Part shown: in pieces, positions 13,959 to 21,273 of the stretch | Layout: the number at the start of each line of letters is the position of its first letter | Numbering within the stretch: the stretch's first letter is position 1 | Virus record (IMG/VR): IMGVR_UViG_3300043172_000338 | Location: 1 to 25,897 of that record | Strand: one strand, 5' to 3' | Length of the DNA: 25,897 nt | Source of the DNA: a virus | Translations under genes and position numbers: made by a program | The notes under the pieces: model-generated | The model's input: the letters and a program-made list of their open reading frames with translations, nothing else | Databases searched by the model: none | What the model was told of the DNA's origin: nothing

Positions 13959-16235
13959 CTAGTGATTAGCTGCTAGATTATCTCCGTCTTCAGTTAATGT
14001 TGCATCTCCACCCTCAGTCAATAAATGAGTAAGGGTATTAAAAAAATCCTCAGCTTTTACTAAACAATCTCCTGTCAATGAGGTTGAGAAGAATCCTATT
14101 TGTTTTGTTATTTTATTTATGAACATTTGGTCATTTGTAGTTTCTGTTACTGTTGCTATTTCAATTACTTTAGCTACTCCAGCAGCGTCATATAAAATGA
14201 ACGTTGTATCTGCTATAAATACTTCTGCGTAGAATTGATCAATTTTGAAATAGTTTGGTGATGCGAAATCACCTATGATTGGTGTTCCTGATATATCTGT
14301 TATTACGTAATTGTAAGTTGCTCTTTTAGTGTACGTTGGTACAGCCTTTCCACTTGGCGATTCATAGTTATATGCTACAACAAATGGATCTGTAGACACT
14401 TCTATTCCATCGTTTATCATATTTATTTGTGTATATCGTGTGTCTATTAACGTGTCTACTGTTGTAATACATCCTTCTAAATAAGCAATAGACCCAGCGT
14501 CTTTTTCCCAATCTTCTTGTCCGCCTAACAATGGTTTGTAAGATAAACAAAATACATTCCAAGCCACTGTACCAGCAGTTACATCAGTAACTCCGGGGCC
14601 AAAATTATTAAATAAATTATCTGCAAATCGAACCACTTGGACACCACCATGGCAAGTTGAACCTTGGTCACTGGCACTATCTCCATTGTTTCTTGCTACA
14701 CAGTTGAACTCAATTATGTTTTGATTGTCATGACTAAAACCATCACCTTGACCACTTGAAGCTATGCAATTTTGGAAAAATGAATCGAATCCAACAACAT
14801 TGGTGCTATAGCAACCAGCAGCACCAGCGTATTTAGCTGTACAATTCTTCATATAAGTGTTTGTAATGCTATTTAAACCACCTAAGTATCCACCTTCTAT
14901 GTTTACATTTTCAATATAGTTTCCAGCACCAGTTGTAAGTCTCAAAACATGTGTTCTTTTATAAGTTACTATATCACTATCTGGCACCCTTGAGTCAGGT
15001 GTATGAACATACATTTTACTTACACCATCCCAGAACCAACTACCTTGAGTACTATCCACCAAAGCAATTGAACCCACTTCTAAAAGTGTTGTATAATCTT
15101 GGTCTTGGTAAACTAATATACTCATATCGGTTACATTACTACATCTATCCATAGTAGATTCATAAACATTAGTAAATCCACCTGTCTTAGACCATGTTGC
15201 TGGTATTGCATTTGTTATTTTTACATTATCTCCGGTACCTATCATAGAAGTTCCAACACGCATGGTTGCACCCTGAAAAGCATCATCGTTGTTATAAGTA
15301 CCGTTAGCAATATGCATCTCTACTAAGTCTACTTTTGTTCTTGCTTCTTTGATAGTTTTAAAAGCTGTTAAAGCTGTTAGTCCATCATTTGTATCCAGCC
15401 CTGTGACGATATCAACATAATATTTTTTACCTACAAACTTATAATCAGATACATCGAAATCACTCGCATAACTACCGTCCGGCATTAAATAAATATCAAT
15501 TGGTGGAACCCAATTGTCGGTTAAATCAGTTGGCGGGACTACAATAATTCCTCCAGTTATGTCGCTATAATCTTTTTCTTGTAGGGTATCATCTAATATT
15601 CTAAAGTCTGCTTCAACATAATATGCGACAGAATTTACACCTTCGTTTGGTATAATTGCATCCTTTTCTATAGGATCAGTTGCTAGAGCATCCCAAAAAT
15701 TATTAACGCCATTAGCAACGCTATAACCTTGTTGATTTGCAAGAGATTCTATATTATTTACTTCTACCCATGTAGGAGTTGCACTCAACTTAGATATTCT
15801 TCCATTTACATGGTCAGCAATTGTATCTCCAGCACCCTCTTCAAATTTGAAGTAGTCACCTATTGATGTGATTTTTATATCTGCTACTTTTTTAGTATTT
15901 GGAAATGTAAAGAAACCACTTCCGTCAGTTGTTCCAGCAACATCTAATAATGTATCAGCATCCAAATATGTTAATGGCTCATTTAATAAACCAATATCCG
16001 CGGTTAATATGCCATCACCAAGTATATATTTTGCTTTTATTGATACTCTAGTTTCATCTCCAACTTGATCTTCCATGAAGCCATCAACTACCGTGTCGGC
16101 ATATGAGATGAGTCCACAGTCACGTACTAGTAAATCAAAAGCACTAAGACCTTTCTTAACATAATCAATACCAAATCTCATTGCTGCTCTGACTATTCCT
16201 ATAAAGGTATTCTTACCATTCTTTGAATAAATCAT
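13959..16235 (-). CDS. Tail spike-like protein with parallel beta-helix, 758 aa
   Basis: A probable receptor-binding or polysaccharide-degrading spike. Residues 1-60 form a helical attachment region. A LamG/concanavalin-like stretch (YFKFEEGAGDTIADHVNG) lies at 128-145. From about 270 to 570 the sequence has pectate-lyase-like beta-helix character: it opens with KYYVDIVTGLDTNDGLTA and TAFKTIKEA, then runs through short turns rich in Asn, Gly and Cys (IENVNIEGGYLGGLNS, TYMKNCTAKYAGAAG, FNCVARNNGDSA). The C-terminal 150 residues are a different, beta-rich domain. No catalytic residues can be assigned by eye. AAGGAGG precedes the ATG. It shares the operon with the flanking fibre genes. Confidence 0.8.
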   Translation of the reverse strand: MIYSKNGKNTFIGIVRAAMRFGIDYVKKGLSAFDLLVRDCGLISYADTVVDGFMEDQVGDETRVSIKAKYILGDGILTADIGLLNEPLTYLDADTLLDVAGTTDGSGFFTFPNTKKVADIKITSIGDYFKFEEGAGDTIADHVNGRISKLSATPTWVEVNNIESLANQQGYSVANGVNNFWDALATDPIEKDAIIPNEGVNSVAYYVEADFRILDDTLQEKDYSDITGGIIVVPPTDLTDNWVPPIDIYLMPDGSYASDFDVSDYKFVGKKYYVDIVTGLDTNDGLTALTAFKTIKEARTKVDLVEMHIANGTYNNDDAFQGATMRVGTSMIGTGDNVKITNAIPATWSKTGGFTNVYESTMDRCSNVTDMSILVYQDQDYTTLLEVGSIALVDSTQGSWFWDGVSKMYVHTPDSRVPDSDIVTYKRTHVLRLTTGAGNYIENVNIEGGYLGGLNSITNTYMKNCTAKYAGAAGCYSTNVVGFDSFFQNCIASSGQGDGFSHDNQNIIEFNCVARNNGDSASDQGSTCHGGVQVVRFADNLFNNFGPGVTDVTAGTVAWNVFCLSYKPLLGGQEDWEKDAGSIAYLEGCITTVDTLIDTRYTQINMINDGIEVSTDPFVVAYNYESPSGKAVPTYTKRATYNYVITDISGTPIIGDFASPNYFKIDQFYAEVFIADTTFILYDAAGVAKVIEIATVTETTNDQMFINKITKQIGFFSTSLTGDCLVKAEDFFNTLTHLLTEGGDATLTEDGDNLAANH

Positions 16236-16246
16236 AGTAATCCTCC

Positions 16247-16603
16247 TTAATATTTTGAGCCATTAATATATAGTTTAGCTCCTAAATCGTTACTTAGCTT
16301 AATTCCTCTAACCTGAACACCCGCAATAATTAATGTTTCTCCAGCTTTGCAACAGATTACAGGTTCATCTGTATAGTCCTCTGTTGTTGGGTTATCAACG
16401 GAACTTCTAACAATAACAAAATAAATGTCTGTTGCGTCTGCCTCAATAGTTGTGCTATTAGCATTTAGATTCTTATCATCCTTTGTCAAGAACATGATCA
16501 ATTCTTGGTCTACTAACGTTTCATAAAATCTGTCCAATACTGGTGCTCCATCGTATTTTAGTGTTGAAAAAAGTGCTCTCGCGTACAATTCTCCATAACT
16601 CAT
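16247..16603 (-). CDS. Small tail/appendage protein, 118 aa
   Basis: Begins MSYGELYARALFSTLKYDGA and is beta-rich afterwards (IYFVIVRSSVDN, ETLIIAGVQVRGIKL, AKLYINGS). No family is recognised. The strong GGAGG before the ATG and its position 11 bases before the spike gene suggest a virion component. It may be a connector or chaperone for the spike. It is the first gene after the 280-base gap, so it probably has its own promoter there. Confidence 0.65.
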   Translation of the reverse strand: MSYGELYARALFSTLKYDGAPVLDRFYETLVDQELIMFLTKDDKNLNANSTTIEADATDIYFVIVRSSVDNPTTEDYTDEPVICCKAGETLIIAGVQVRGIKLSNDLGAKLYINGSKY

Positions 16604-16883
16604 GTAAATACCTCCATCTCCGCCTACACGGTATTTTATTTATATAAATAACACAATTGTTATTATATCTAATTTAATAATTTAATATTTAACTATATCC
16701 ACAAACTTAAAAATACACCCACAGTTGTTAACCACGAATGCATTTCCTCAAGTTTGTTATTGCTTATTTAATTTTAATATTTATTAGTTTTAATCGCTTC
16801 TAATCGCTTCTAATACCATACTAATGTATTCTAATACTATCGACCATAATCGACCGCAATCGATTGGACGATACTTGATACTA
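16604..16883 (-). other. 280-base AT-rich intergenic region with 10-bp-phased repeats
   Basis: The largest gap in the window. Near 16791-16865, TAAT and ATCG elements recur at steps close to 10 bases, including two perfect copies of TAATCGCTTC (16791-16810) and TCGACC at 16840 and 16850. Read on the - strand, a TATAAT box lies in the AT-rich part (complement of 16663-16668) without a clear -35 box. A perfect 7-bp inverted repeat AATAACA/TGTTATT lies nearby (16646-16663). It probably contains the promoter and control sites for the fibre genes. Confidence 0.5.
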
Positions 16884-17294
16884 CTAAGCAAATAAGTATA
16901 TTACTTGAATAGCACCACGCATAATTTTCTGATCACTTTCAGACAATTCAATATCCATTTCTGTTAAAATCTCAATTGCTCTTGTCATTACATCTTCCTC
17001 AGAAACCATTTTACTTCCTTCAAGTATGATACATGACTGAATATATTCAAGGCTATCGTGAACTACTCCATTAATCAAACTAATAGTCTTATAATCTAAA
17101 TCAGTATTATTCTTTAATAGACTAGCTGTGAAATTTAATATAACTTGTAAGTCATCAATTTTATCAGCTGTATTTTTTGGATTGTCAATAATACCTTTAT
17201 TTTTTAATACTAAAATTGTAACTGATATGATAAACAATACGGCCACTGTGATTAAGCCTACGGTGCTTGTATCTAATCCTAAGTTTTCTAACAT
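16884..17294 (-). CDS. Small single-TM protein, holin candidate, 136 aa
   Basis: One N-terminal membrane segment at residues about 13-32 (VGLITVAVLFIISVTILVL) is followed by a mostly helical, acidic soluble part that ends in ESDQKIMRGAIQVIYLFA. Several Gram-positive phage holins have one N-terminal TM and a helical tail, and the endolysin is two genes upstream. This makes it a holin or holin-associated candidate. No holin family signature is visible. AAGGAGA precedes the ATG. Last gene before the 280-base gap. Confidence 0.6.
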   Translation of the reverse strand: MLENLGLDTSTVGLITVAVLFIISVTILVLKNKGIIDNPKNTADKIDDLQVILNFTASLLKNNTDLDYKTISLINGVVHDSLEYIQSCIILEGSKMVSEEDVMTRAIEILTEMDIELSESDQKIMRGAIQVIYLFA

Positions 17295-17360
17295 AATAAT
17301 CTCCTTTTATTGTATAGTTCATTATTTGGCGTTATCGGTTCGTTGTTAATTCCTTATTTG

Positions 17361-17711
17361 TTATCCATTTTTAGTATTCATATCATCAGCTACTTCTTCT
17401 AATATGCTATTATTTGAATCAGATAAATCTATTTCAATTCCCATTGATTTAGTTATATTTTTTAATCCCTTGTCTACAATAGTATTGACAAGTTTTGTTT
17501 TTTCAATTGTTGCTTTACCTGAATATAAGAATAATTCAAACATCCATCCCTTTGCAACCCAACTAAATATAAACTCAAGTTGTTGTATTTCATATCCTTT
17601 TATGAATAAGTATCCCATTGCAAGAATACACGATACAAAGATAATATTAACTATCCAAAGGAGTTTTTTACTAGTGGCATATTTCAATATTTTTTTAAAT
17701 AATTTCTTCAT
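17361..17711 (-). CDS. Small membrane protein of the lysis region, 116 aa
   Basis: A basic N-terminus (MKKLFKKILKYATSKK) leads into a TM segment at about 18-38 (LLWIVNIIFVSCILAMGYLF). A conserved-looking hydrophobic stretch with WMFELFLYSGKATIEK (about 56-71) may be a second, weaker membrane-associated helix. The end is acidic. Proteins of this layout are common beside endolysins in Clostridium phages, with no assigned function. It begins 11 bases after the endolysin and could be a holin or a holin modulator. Confidence 0.62.
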   Translation of the reverse strand: MKKLFKKILKYATSKKLLWIVNIIFVSCILAMGYLFIKGYEIQQLEFIFSWVAKGWMFELFLYSGKATIEKTKLVNTIVDKGLKNITKSMGIEIDLSDSNNSILEEVADDMNTKNG

Positions 17712-17722
17712 TTTATTCTCCT

Positions 17723-19657
17723 TTAAAACTTAACCAATTGATAAAGTCTTCTCGTTGTTGTATAATACCAAACACCATCAACCTTCAATAATGTTGAATT
17801 TCCTGCATCCCAGCTATTAATAAACCCGAGAACCATAGCCTTACCCATTCTGGTAGCTGTTTTATTACTCATATATGGGTGTACAGCAAAATACAATTCA
17901 CCGTTAAGTTTAAAGTTATAAGGTCTTTTAGTTGCTCTAATTACATCTGCATATTTACCAGTGAATCCTGATGTAGCATATGCACTTGTTGATGGATATA
18001 ATTCAAGTCCAGCATCAGCGAAAACTACACCATTGCCTAATTCCTTTGCGTTTAATACAGTTTTAACATCAAAGTGTTTACCACCTTTTGAAAATAGCGT
18101 AAAAGTAGGTTTATAATGCACCTGTCCGTCAAGTAATAATTTACCTTTTGTCATTGTAATTCCATACTTATACATTTTTCTTGCTGTAGGAGAATACCAT
18201 TGATAACTTGAAGTAATTAAATTTGATTCAATATACCTATTACCAGCCTTATCTCCAATTGTAATATCTAATCTACTTGGATTAACCTTAACAACTATTG
18301 ATGTATATTTACTATTTTTAGGAATCTTCCAAGACTCTGTTCCATATTTACCATTGTGATATTTATGAAAATCTAATATAAGCTTTTTATTAATTTTAAA
18401 TATATCATCTTCATTTAGAGTATTTCCATGTGAAGATAGTCCAATTTCAGCTTTCAAATCTTTAATTCCTAATATAGTACCATTGCCTTTTTTCTTATCA
18501 CATGAGAATGCTCTATAATATCCAAGTGATTGTAATGCTCTCTGTAAGTATAATATTTGACTAGATTTGAATGAACTGGTTTTATTATAGTTGATTACAC
18601 CCTTATAAACTAATTGTGGAATAGCTTTGTTATATAGTAGTACCTCAGACTTCACCACAGCCTCACCACTGTCATCAAATGGTTCACTGGTAATAACTGT
18701 TGGCTCATCAATAACTACTGTCTGAGAGGCTATTAGAGCTGTATTAATAGCTGTAGCAATATTCTCTGTAATTTTATTATTATACCAAATATTTAATGGT
18801 TTACAGAAATTATATAATGCTGTTGAAAGACCATTACCATAAGATTTATCTAATCCATTTACATCAAATCCTAATTGAGTTAATGCTTTCTGAACTTCTA
18901 ATACATCATCAGAAACTTCACCTTTTAATATATCTCTTCCAACATACATATATAAAACTTTAATAGTATAAGGCTCATATGGGTCAATAAAATCTTTAAT
19001 ATCATCAATTGTTTTCTTTTCTAAGTCAGTAAATTTCTCACCTGACATTTTAATTTTAATGTTGATTCTTTCTCCTGTCATATTTTCTCCTTTTTTAGAT
19101 CCTTTTTTAATCTCATATAAACTTTTAACATCTTGTAAAAATACATTCCACCTACTATAATCCACTTTATTATATTCTGGACAATAATATTTAGGACAAT
19201 CTTTACCTGATATAATCCCATGATTTGTTACTTTATCTAATCCTAAATTATATTCAATTAATAAGTCAACTGTTCTTTCTACCATTATAAAATACACGAT
19301 ATCAGAATAGTTTCCTTTCATGTTTATTGTTGGAACTTCAATTGAATATACAACAGAATTAGGGTAAGTGTCACCCATCATATTATATTTTTCTTTTGTG
19401 TATGTTTTGGAGCCTACACTATATGCCATTTCATTGTCTGGTATAACTTTCCAAACATCACCATTAGTATCAATTATTTCATGAGCTGATCCATAGCTTT
19501 TCTTACCATATTTTCTTGATTCAAAGAAGTCTCTTACAGCGGATGCTCTTGCATTAATAACAGCCTCCCAATGAACACATATAAATTTAACCTCAGCTTT
19601 CTTCTGTGGCCTACTCCATTTATTAGGAGTTAAATATTTTTCTATTACTTTGTACAT
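17723..19657 (-). CDS. Endolysin: amidase, peptidoglycan-binding units and phosphodiester-glycosidase-like domain, 644 aa
   Basis: An N-acetylmuramoyl-L-alanine amidase that cuts the host wall for release. Residues about 20-165 form an Amidase_2 domain with zinc ligands H29 (ICVHWEA), H146 and C154 (NHGIISGKDCP, the H-x7-C spacing of T7 lysozyme) and SAHEIIDTNGDVWKVIPD. Two peptidoglycan-binding-like repeats follow, each with V/I-L-x-x-Q-x-A-L-x-x-L-G at about 252-263 and 368-379. The C-terminal 190 residues look like a phosphodiester glycosidase (NAGPA-type) domain, with VVFADAGLELYPS and the signature-like WDAGNSTLLKVDG at 616-628. The length is about twice that of common phage amidases. 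There is no signal peptide, so a holin is needed. It has its own promoter and AGGAGG. Confidence 0.88.
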   Translation of the reverse strand: MYKVIEKYLTPNKWSRPQKKAEVKFICVHWEAVINARASAVRDFFESRKYGKKSYGSAHEIIDTNGDVWKVIPDNEMAYSVGSKTYTKEKYNMMGDTYPNSVVYSIEVPTINMKGNYSDIVYFIMVERTVDLLIEYNLGLDKVTNHGIISGKDCPKYYCPEYNKVDYSRWNVFLQDVKSLYEIKKGSKKGENMTGERINIKIKMSGEKFTDLEKKTIDDIKDFIDPYEPYTIKVLYMYVGRDILKGEVSDDVLEVQKALTQLGFDVNGLDKSYGNGLSTALYNFCKPLNIWYNNKITENIATAINTALIASQTVVIDEPTVITSEPFDDSGEAVVKSEVLLYNKAIPQLVYKGVINYNKTSSFKSSQILYLQRALQSLGYYRAFSCDKKKGNGTILGIKDLKAEIGLSSHGNTLNEDDIFKINKKLILDFHKYHNGKYGTESWKIPKNSKYTSIVVKVNPSRLDITIGDKAGNRYIESNLITSSYQWYSPTARKMYKYGITMTKGKLLLDGQVHYKPTFTLFSKGGKHFDVKTVLNAKELGNGVVFADAGLELYPSTSAYATSGFTGKYADVIRATKRPYNFKLNGELYFAVHPYMSNKTATRMGKAMVLGFINSWDAGNSTLLKVDGVWYYTTTRRLYQLVKF

Positions 19658-19692
19658 ATTACCTCCTTTTACAATCCAATCTATTCAAAGCC

Positions 19693-19721
19693 ATTGTAAC
19701 ATATTCAATTAACAATGTAAA
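19693..19721 (-). promoter_or_regulatory. Sigma-A-like promoter of the endolysin
   Basis: On the - strand, a -35 TTTACA (complement of 19716-19721), a 17-base spacer and a -10 TACAAT (complement of 19693-19698). It lies in the 108-base gap between the agrB-like gene and the endolysin, giving a leader of about 30 bases that includes AGGAGG. A 4-bp GC stem with a T-rich tail follows agrB, but it is too weak to call a terminator. Confidence 0.65.
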
Positions 19722-19765
19722 GAACATGTTGGCTATATTTTTCAATTTAATAAGAAAAGGGAATT

Positions 19766-20149
19766 TCACCCTAATCTATTTTTCTTTTTTCTTAATACTA
19801 CTCCAGCAATATATCCTAATGGAATAGCTAACCACCATATAATGAATGAGCTTATTAAGGCTAATCCGATTATTAGGATTGTTGATACAATAAAACATTG
19901 CCACATTTCTGGCATGTGTACACCCTTTCTACCTACTCTGGCCAATATAAAAAATAACATTGCTAAAATAGATTCAGGGACTACACCGAGCATAAATGCT
20001 ATACTCATAATGAATGTTGTCTCGTAAACTTGGAACATTGACATATCAATAAACATTGCCAGATATTTAGTATCCTCTGGCATATTATGTTTATCACATA
20101 TTTTCTTTGCTAATTTGTAGTAAATTGTGTTCTTTCTGCTTTTACTCAT
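19766..20149 (-). CDS. agrB: AgrB-like pro-peptide processing protease, short form, 127 aa
   Basis: AgrB is a membrane cysteine endopeptidase that cuts the AgrD pro-peptide and cyclises it into an autoinducing thiolactone. The N-terminus has the family pattern (KLAKKICDKHNMPEDTKYL). Hydrophobic helices lie at about 41-57 and 60-70. The catalytic region reads ARVGRKGVHMPEMWQC, so H78 and C85 have exactly the H-x6-C spacing and nearly the same positions as His77 and Cys84 of Staphylococcus aureus AgrB, and the basic residue and Gly before the His are kept. A long hydrophobic stretch follows (86-120), then KKKNRLG. It is about 60 residues shorter than typical AgrB and lacks most of the C-terminal membrane part. 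Its start overlaps the agrD stop by 8 bases, so translation is coupled. Confidence 0.85.
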   Translation of the reverse strand: MSKSRKNTIYYKLAKKICDKHNMPEDTKYLAMFIDMSMFQVYETTFIMSIAFMLGVVPESILAMLFFILARVGRKGVHMPEMWQCFIVSTILIIGLALISSFIIWWLAIPLGYIAGVVLRKKKNRLG

Positions 20150-20243
20150 AATCTGATAAATCTGTTTCTCCGACTATCCAAAAACATCCAGTTTTACTTG
20201 TTAGTCCTAATAGTCTCTTAATAAGTTCCATTAATTTTTTCAT
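20142..20243 (-). CDS. agrD: AgrD-like autoinducer pro-peptide, 33 aa
   Basis: A very short gene found by reading the gap next to agrB. The protein has the three parts of AgrD. The first is an amphipathic basic helix (MKKLMELIKRLLGLTSK). The second is a core with a single Cys followed by four hydrophobic residues (GCFWIV, Cys20 to Val24), as in S. aureus autoinducers, where the Cys thiol joins the fifth residue. The third is an acidic tail (GETDLSDYE). GGAGG (20249-20253) lies five bases before ATG 20243, inside the end of the upstream gene. The gene overlaps that upstream gene by 26 bases and agrB by 8 bases. The predicted signal is a five-residue thiolactone ring with a tail of unknown length. 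Order and overlap with agrB make this assignment strong despite its size. Confidence 0.85.
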   Translation of the reverse strand: MKKLMELIKRLLGLTSKTGCFWIVGETDLSDYE

Positions 20244-20700
20244 ACTTTCCTCCAAGTCTCATATAGGTTATATAACAAATCATATATTGAAATAGTCTAA
20301 CAGGAGTATAAAATATTATAGTGGAATATATACTTTCTTTTACTGGCGATATATCACTGCCAAGAATATATAGAATCGGCACATATATTATAAACTCCAT
20401 GACTCCAACAATCACTATGGCTATAGCTGTATTTAAAAATACTTTTAGTGCTTTTTCTTTGTTTACTTTGCTTAGGAAAGATATTGTTAATCCGGCCAAT
20501 GCTAGATAGACTAATCTATTTAATATGCTATCACTACCAAATGGTAATAATATTAGCCCTAACACAGAACATATTAATATTGATATGATTGTGTATTTAG
20601 TCTTAATATTTATCTTTGAAAACATTAATGTCATCAATACTACAAATGTTGCTTCAAAGATTTGTATACCGATAAAGTCTGTTAACCAGATGTAATTCAT
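20218..20700 (-). CDS. Multi-TM protein resembling the sensor part of AgrC, no kinase, 160 aa
   Basis: Five membrane segments are visible at about 4-27, 35-54, 61-78, 85-113 and 125-150. Basic loops and short connectors (FSKINIKTKYT, SKVNKEKALKVFL) recall the N-terminal sensor of AgrC-type histidine kinases in Clostridium and its relatives. The protein ends at residue 160 with a short tail and has no dimerisation helix, H-box or ATPase domain. In agr systems the peptide receptor is AgrC. Here a kinase-less relative would be a receptor-like, decoy, immunity or transport protein. No sequence motif is decisive, so the AgrC link rests on topology, general similarity and position. It overlaps the previous gene by four bases (ATGA) and agrD by 26. 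Confidence 0.6.
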   Translation of the reverse strand: MNYIWLTDFIGIQIFEATFVVLMTLMFSKINIKTKYTIISILICSVLGLILLPFGSDSILNRLVYLALAGLTISFLSKVNKEKALKVFLNTAIAIVIVGVMEFIIYVPILYILGSDISPVKESIYSTIIFYTPVRLFQYMICYITYMRLGGKYEKINGTY

Positions 20701-21254
20701 AAAATCAGCTCCTTTAACATAATTAATATATCAAAGAAAGTTTTGCCACCTGATGTAAAAAACGAGAATATACTAACCAACAGTATAATTGACATTGTTA
20801 CTATAAATCTACTTATCCATTTGTTTAATTTACTTTTGTTGTAGAACAACCTAAATTGATCTCTCAGGTTATTATTCTTAATCTCAGCTTTCATACCTTG
20901 TATTTCATTTAATATCAAACCTACTGATCTTTTCAAATCATCTTGTTCTCTACTTGATATAAATTGATTAGCTAAGACTTGAGCATTGTTTTCTAAATAT
21001 TCTTCTAGCTTACTACTTATTTCATCGATAGAATTTGAAAGCTTACCAATAACATCTCTATCTTCTTGACGATTATTTTTCATCTCTTTGAGTTCAAATC
21101 GAATTTCAGTTATTTCAAGTTGCATTTTATGAAAAGTATCAACAGTTATCATACTTCCTTTTACATGGTCTACTTCCTGTCTTAATAATTTTATTTCATT
21201 TTCAAGATTATTGATTTTGCTCTTGTTAGCCTCACCAATACATTTTTCAGTCAT
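20697..21254 (-). CDS. Coiled-coil protein with C-terminal TM, 185 aa
   Basis: Residues about 10-125 are almost continuous coiled coil (NKSKINNLENEIKLLRQEVD, ELKEMKNNRQEDRDVIGKL). One membrane segment lies at about 148-168 (FIVTMSIILLVSIFSFF), and a short amphipathic end DILIMLKELIL follows. The plan of coiled coil plus C-terminal TM resembles XhlA-like proteins of Bacillus prophage lysis cassettes but is about twice as long. GAGGTGG lies upstream. It sits between baseplate and agr/lysis genes and may act at the membrane in lysis. It is not recognised as a named family. Confidence 0.62.
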   Translation of the reverse strand: MTEKCIGEANKSKINNLENEIKLLRQEVDHVKGSMITVDTFHKMQLEITEIRFELKEMKNNRQEDRDVIGKLSNSIDEISSKLEEYLENNAQVLANQFISSREQDDLKRSVGLILNEIQGMKAEIKNNNLRDQFRLFYNKSKLNKWISRFIVTMSIILLVSIFSFFTSGGKTFFDILIMLKELIL

Positions 21255-21273
21255 TTGTCATCACACCACCTCA

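Noticed and set aside
16693-16743. A 16-codon hydrophobic peptide (MHSWLTTVGVFLSLWI) on the - strand in the 280-base gap
   Set aside because: GAGG lies only two bases before the ATG, too close to serve as a ribosome binding site, and nothing else supports it.
16791-16870. Possible CRISPR array
   Set aside because: The repeat units are about 10 bases with no spacers of 30 bases, so this is not a CRISPR array.
19766-20149. The short AgrB read as a holin
   Set aside because: The H-x6-C motif, N-terminal pattern and adjacent agrD favour AgrB. A holin-like side role remains possible.
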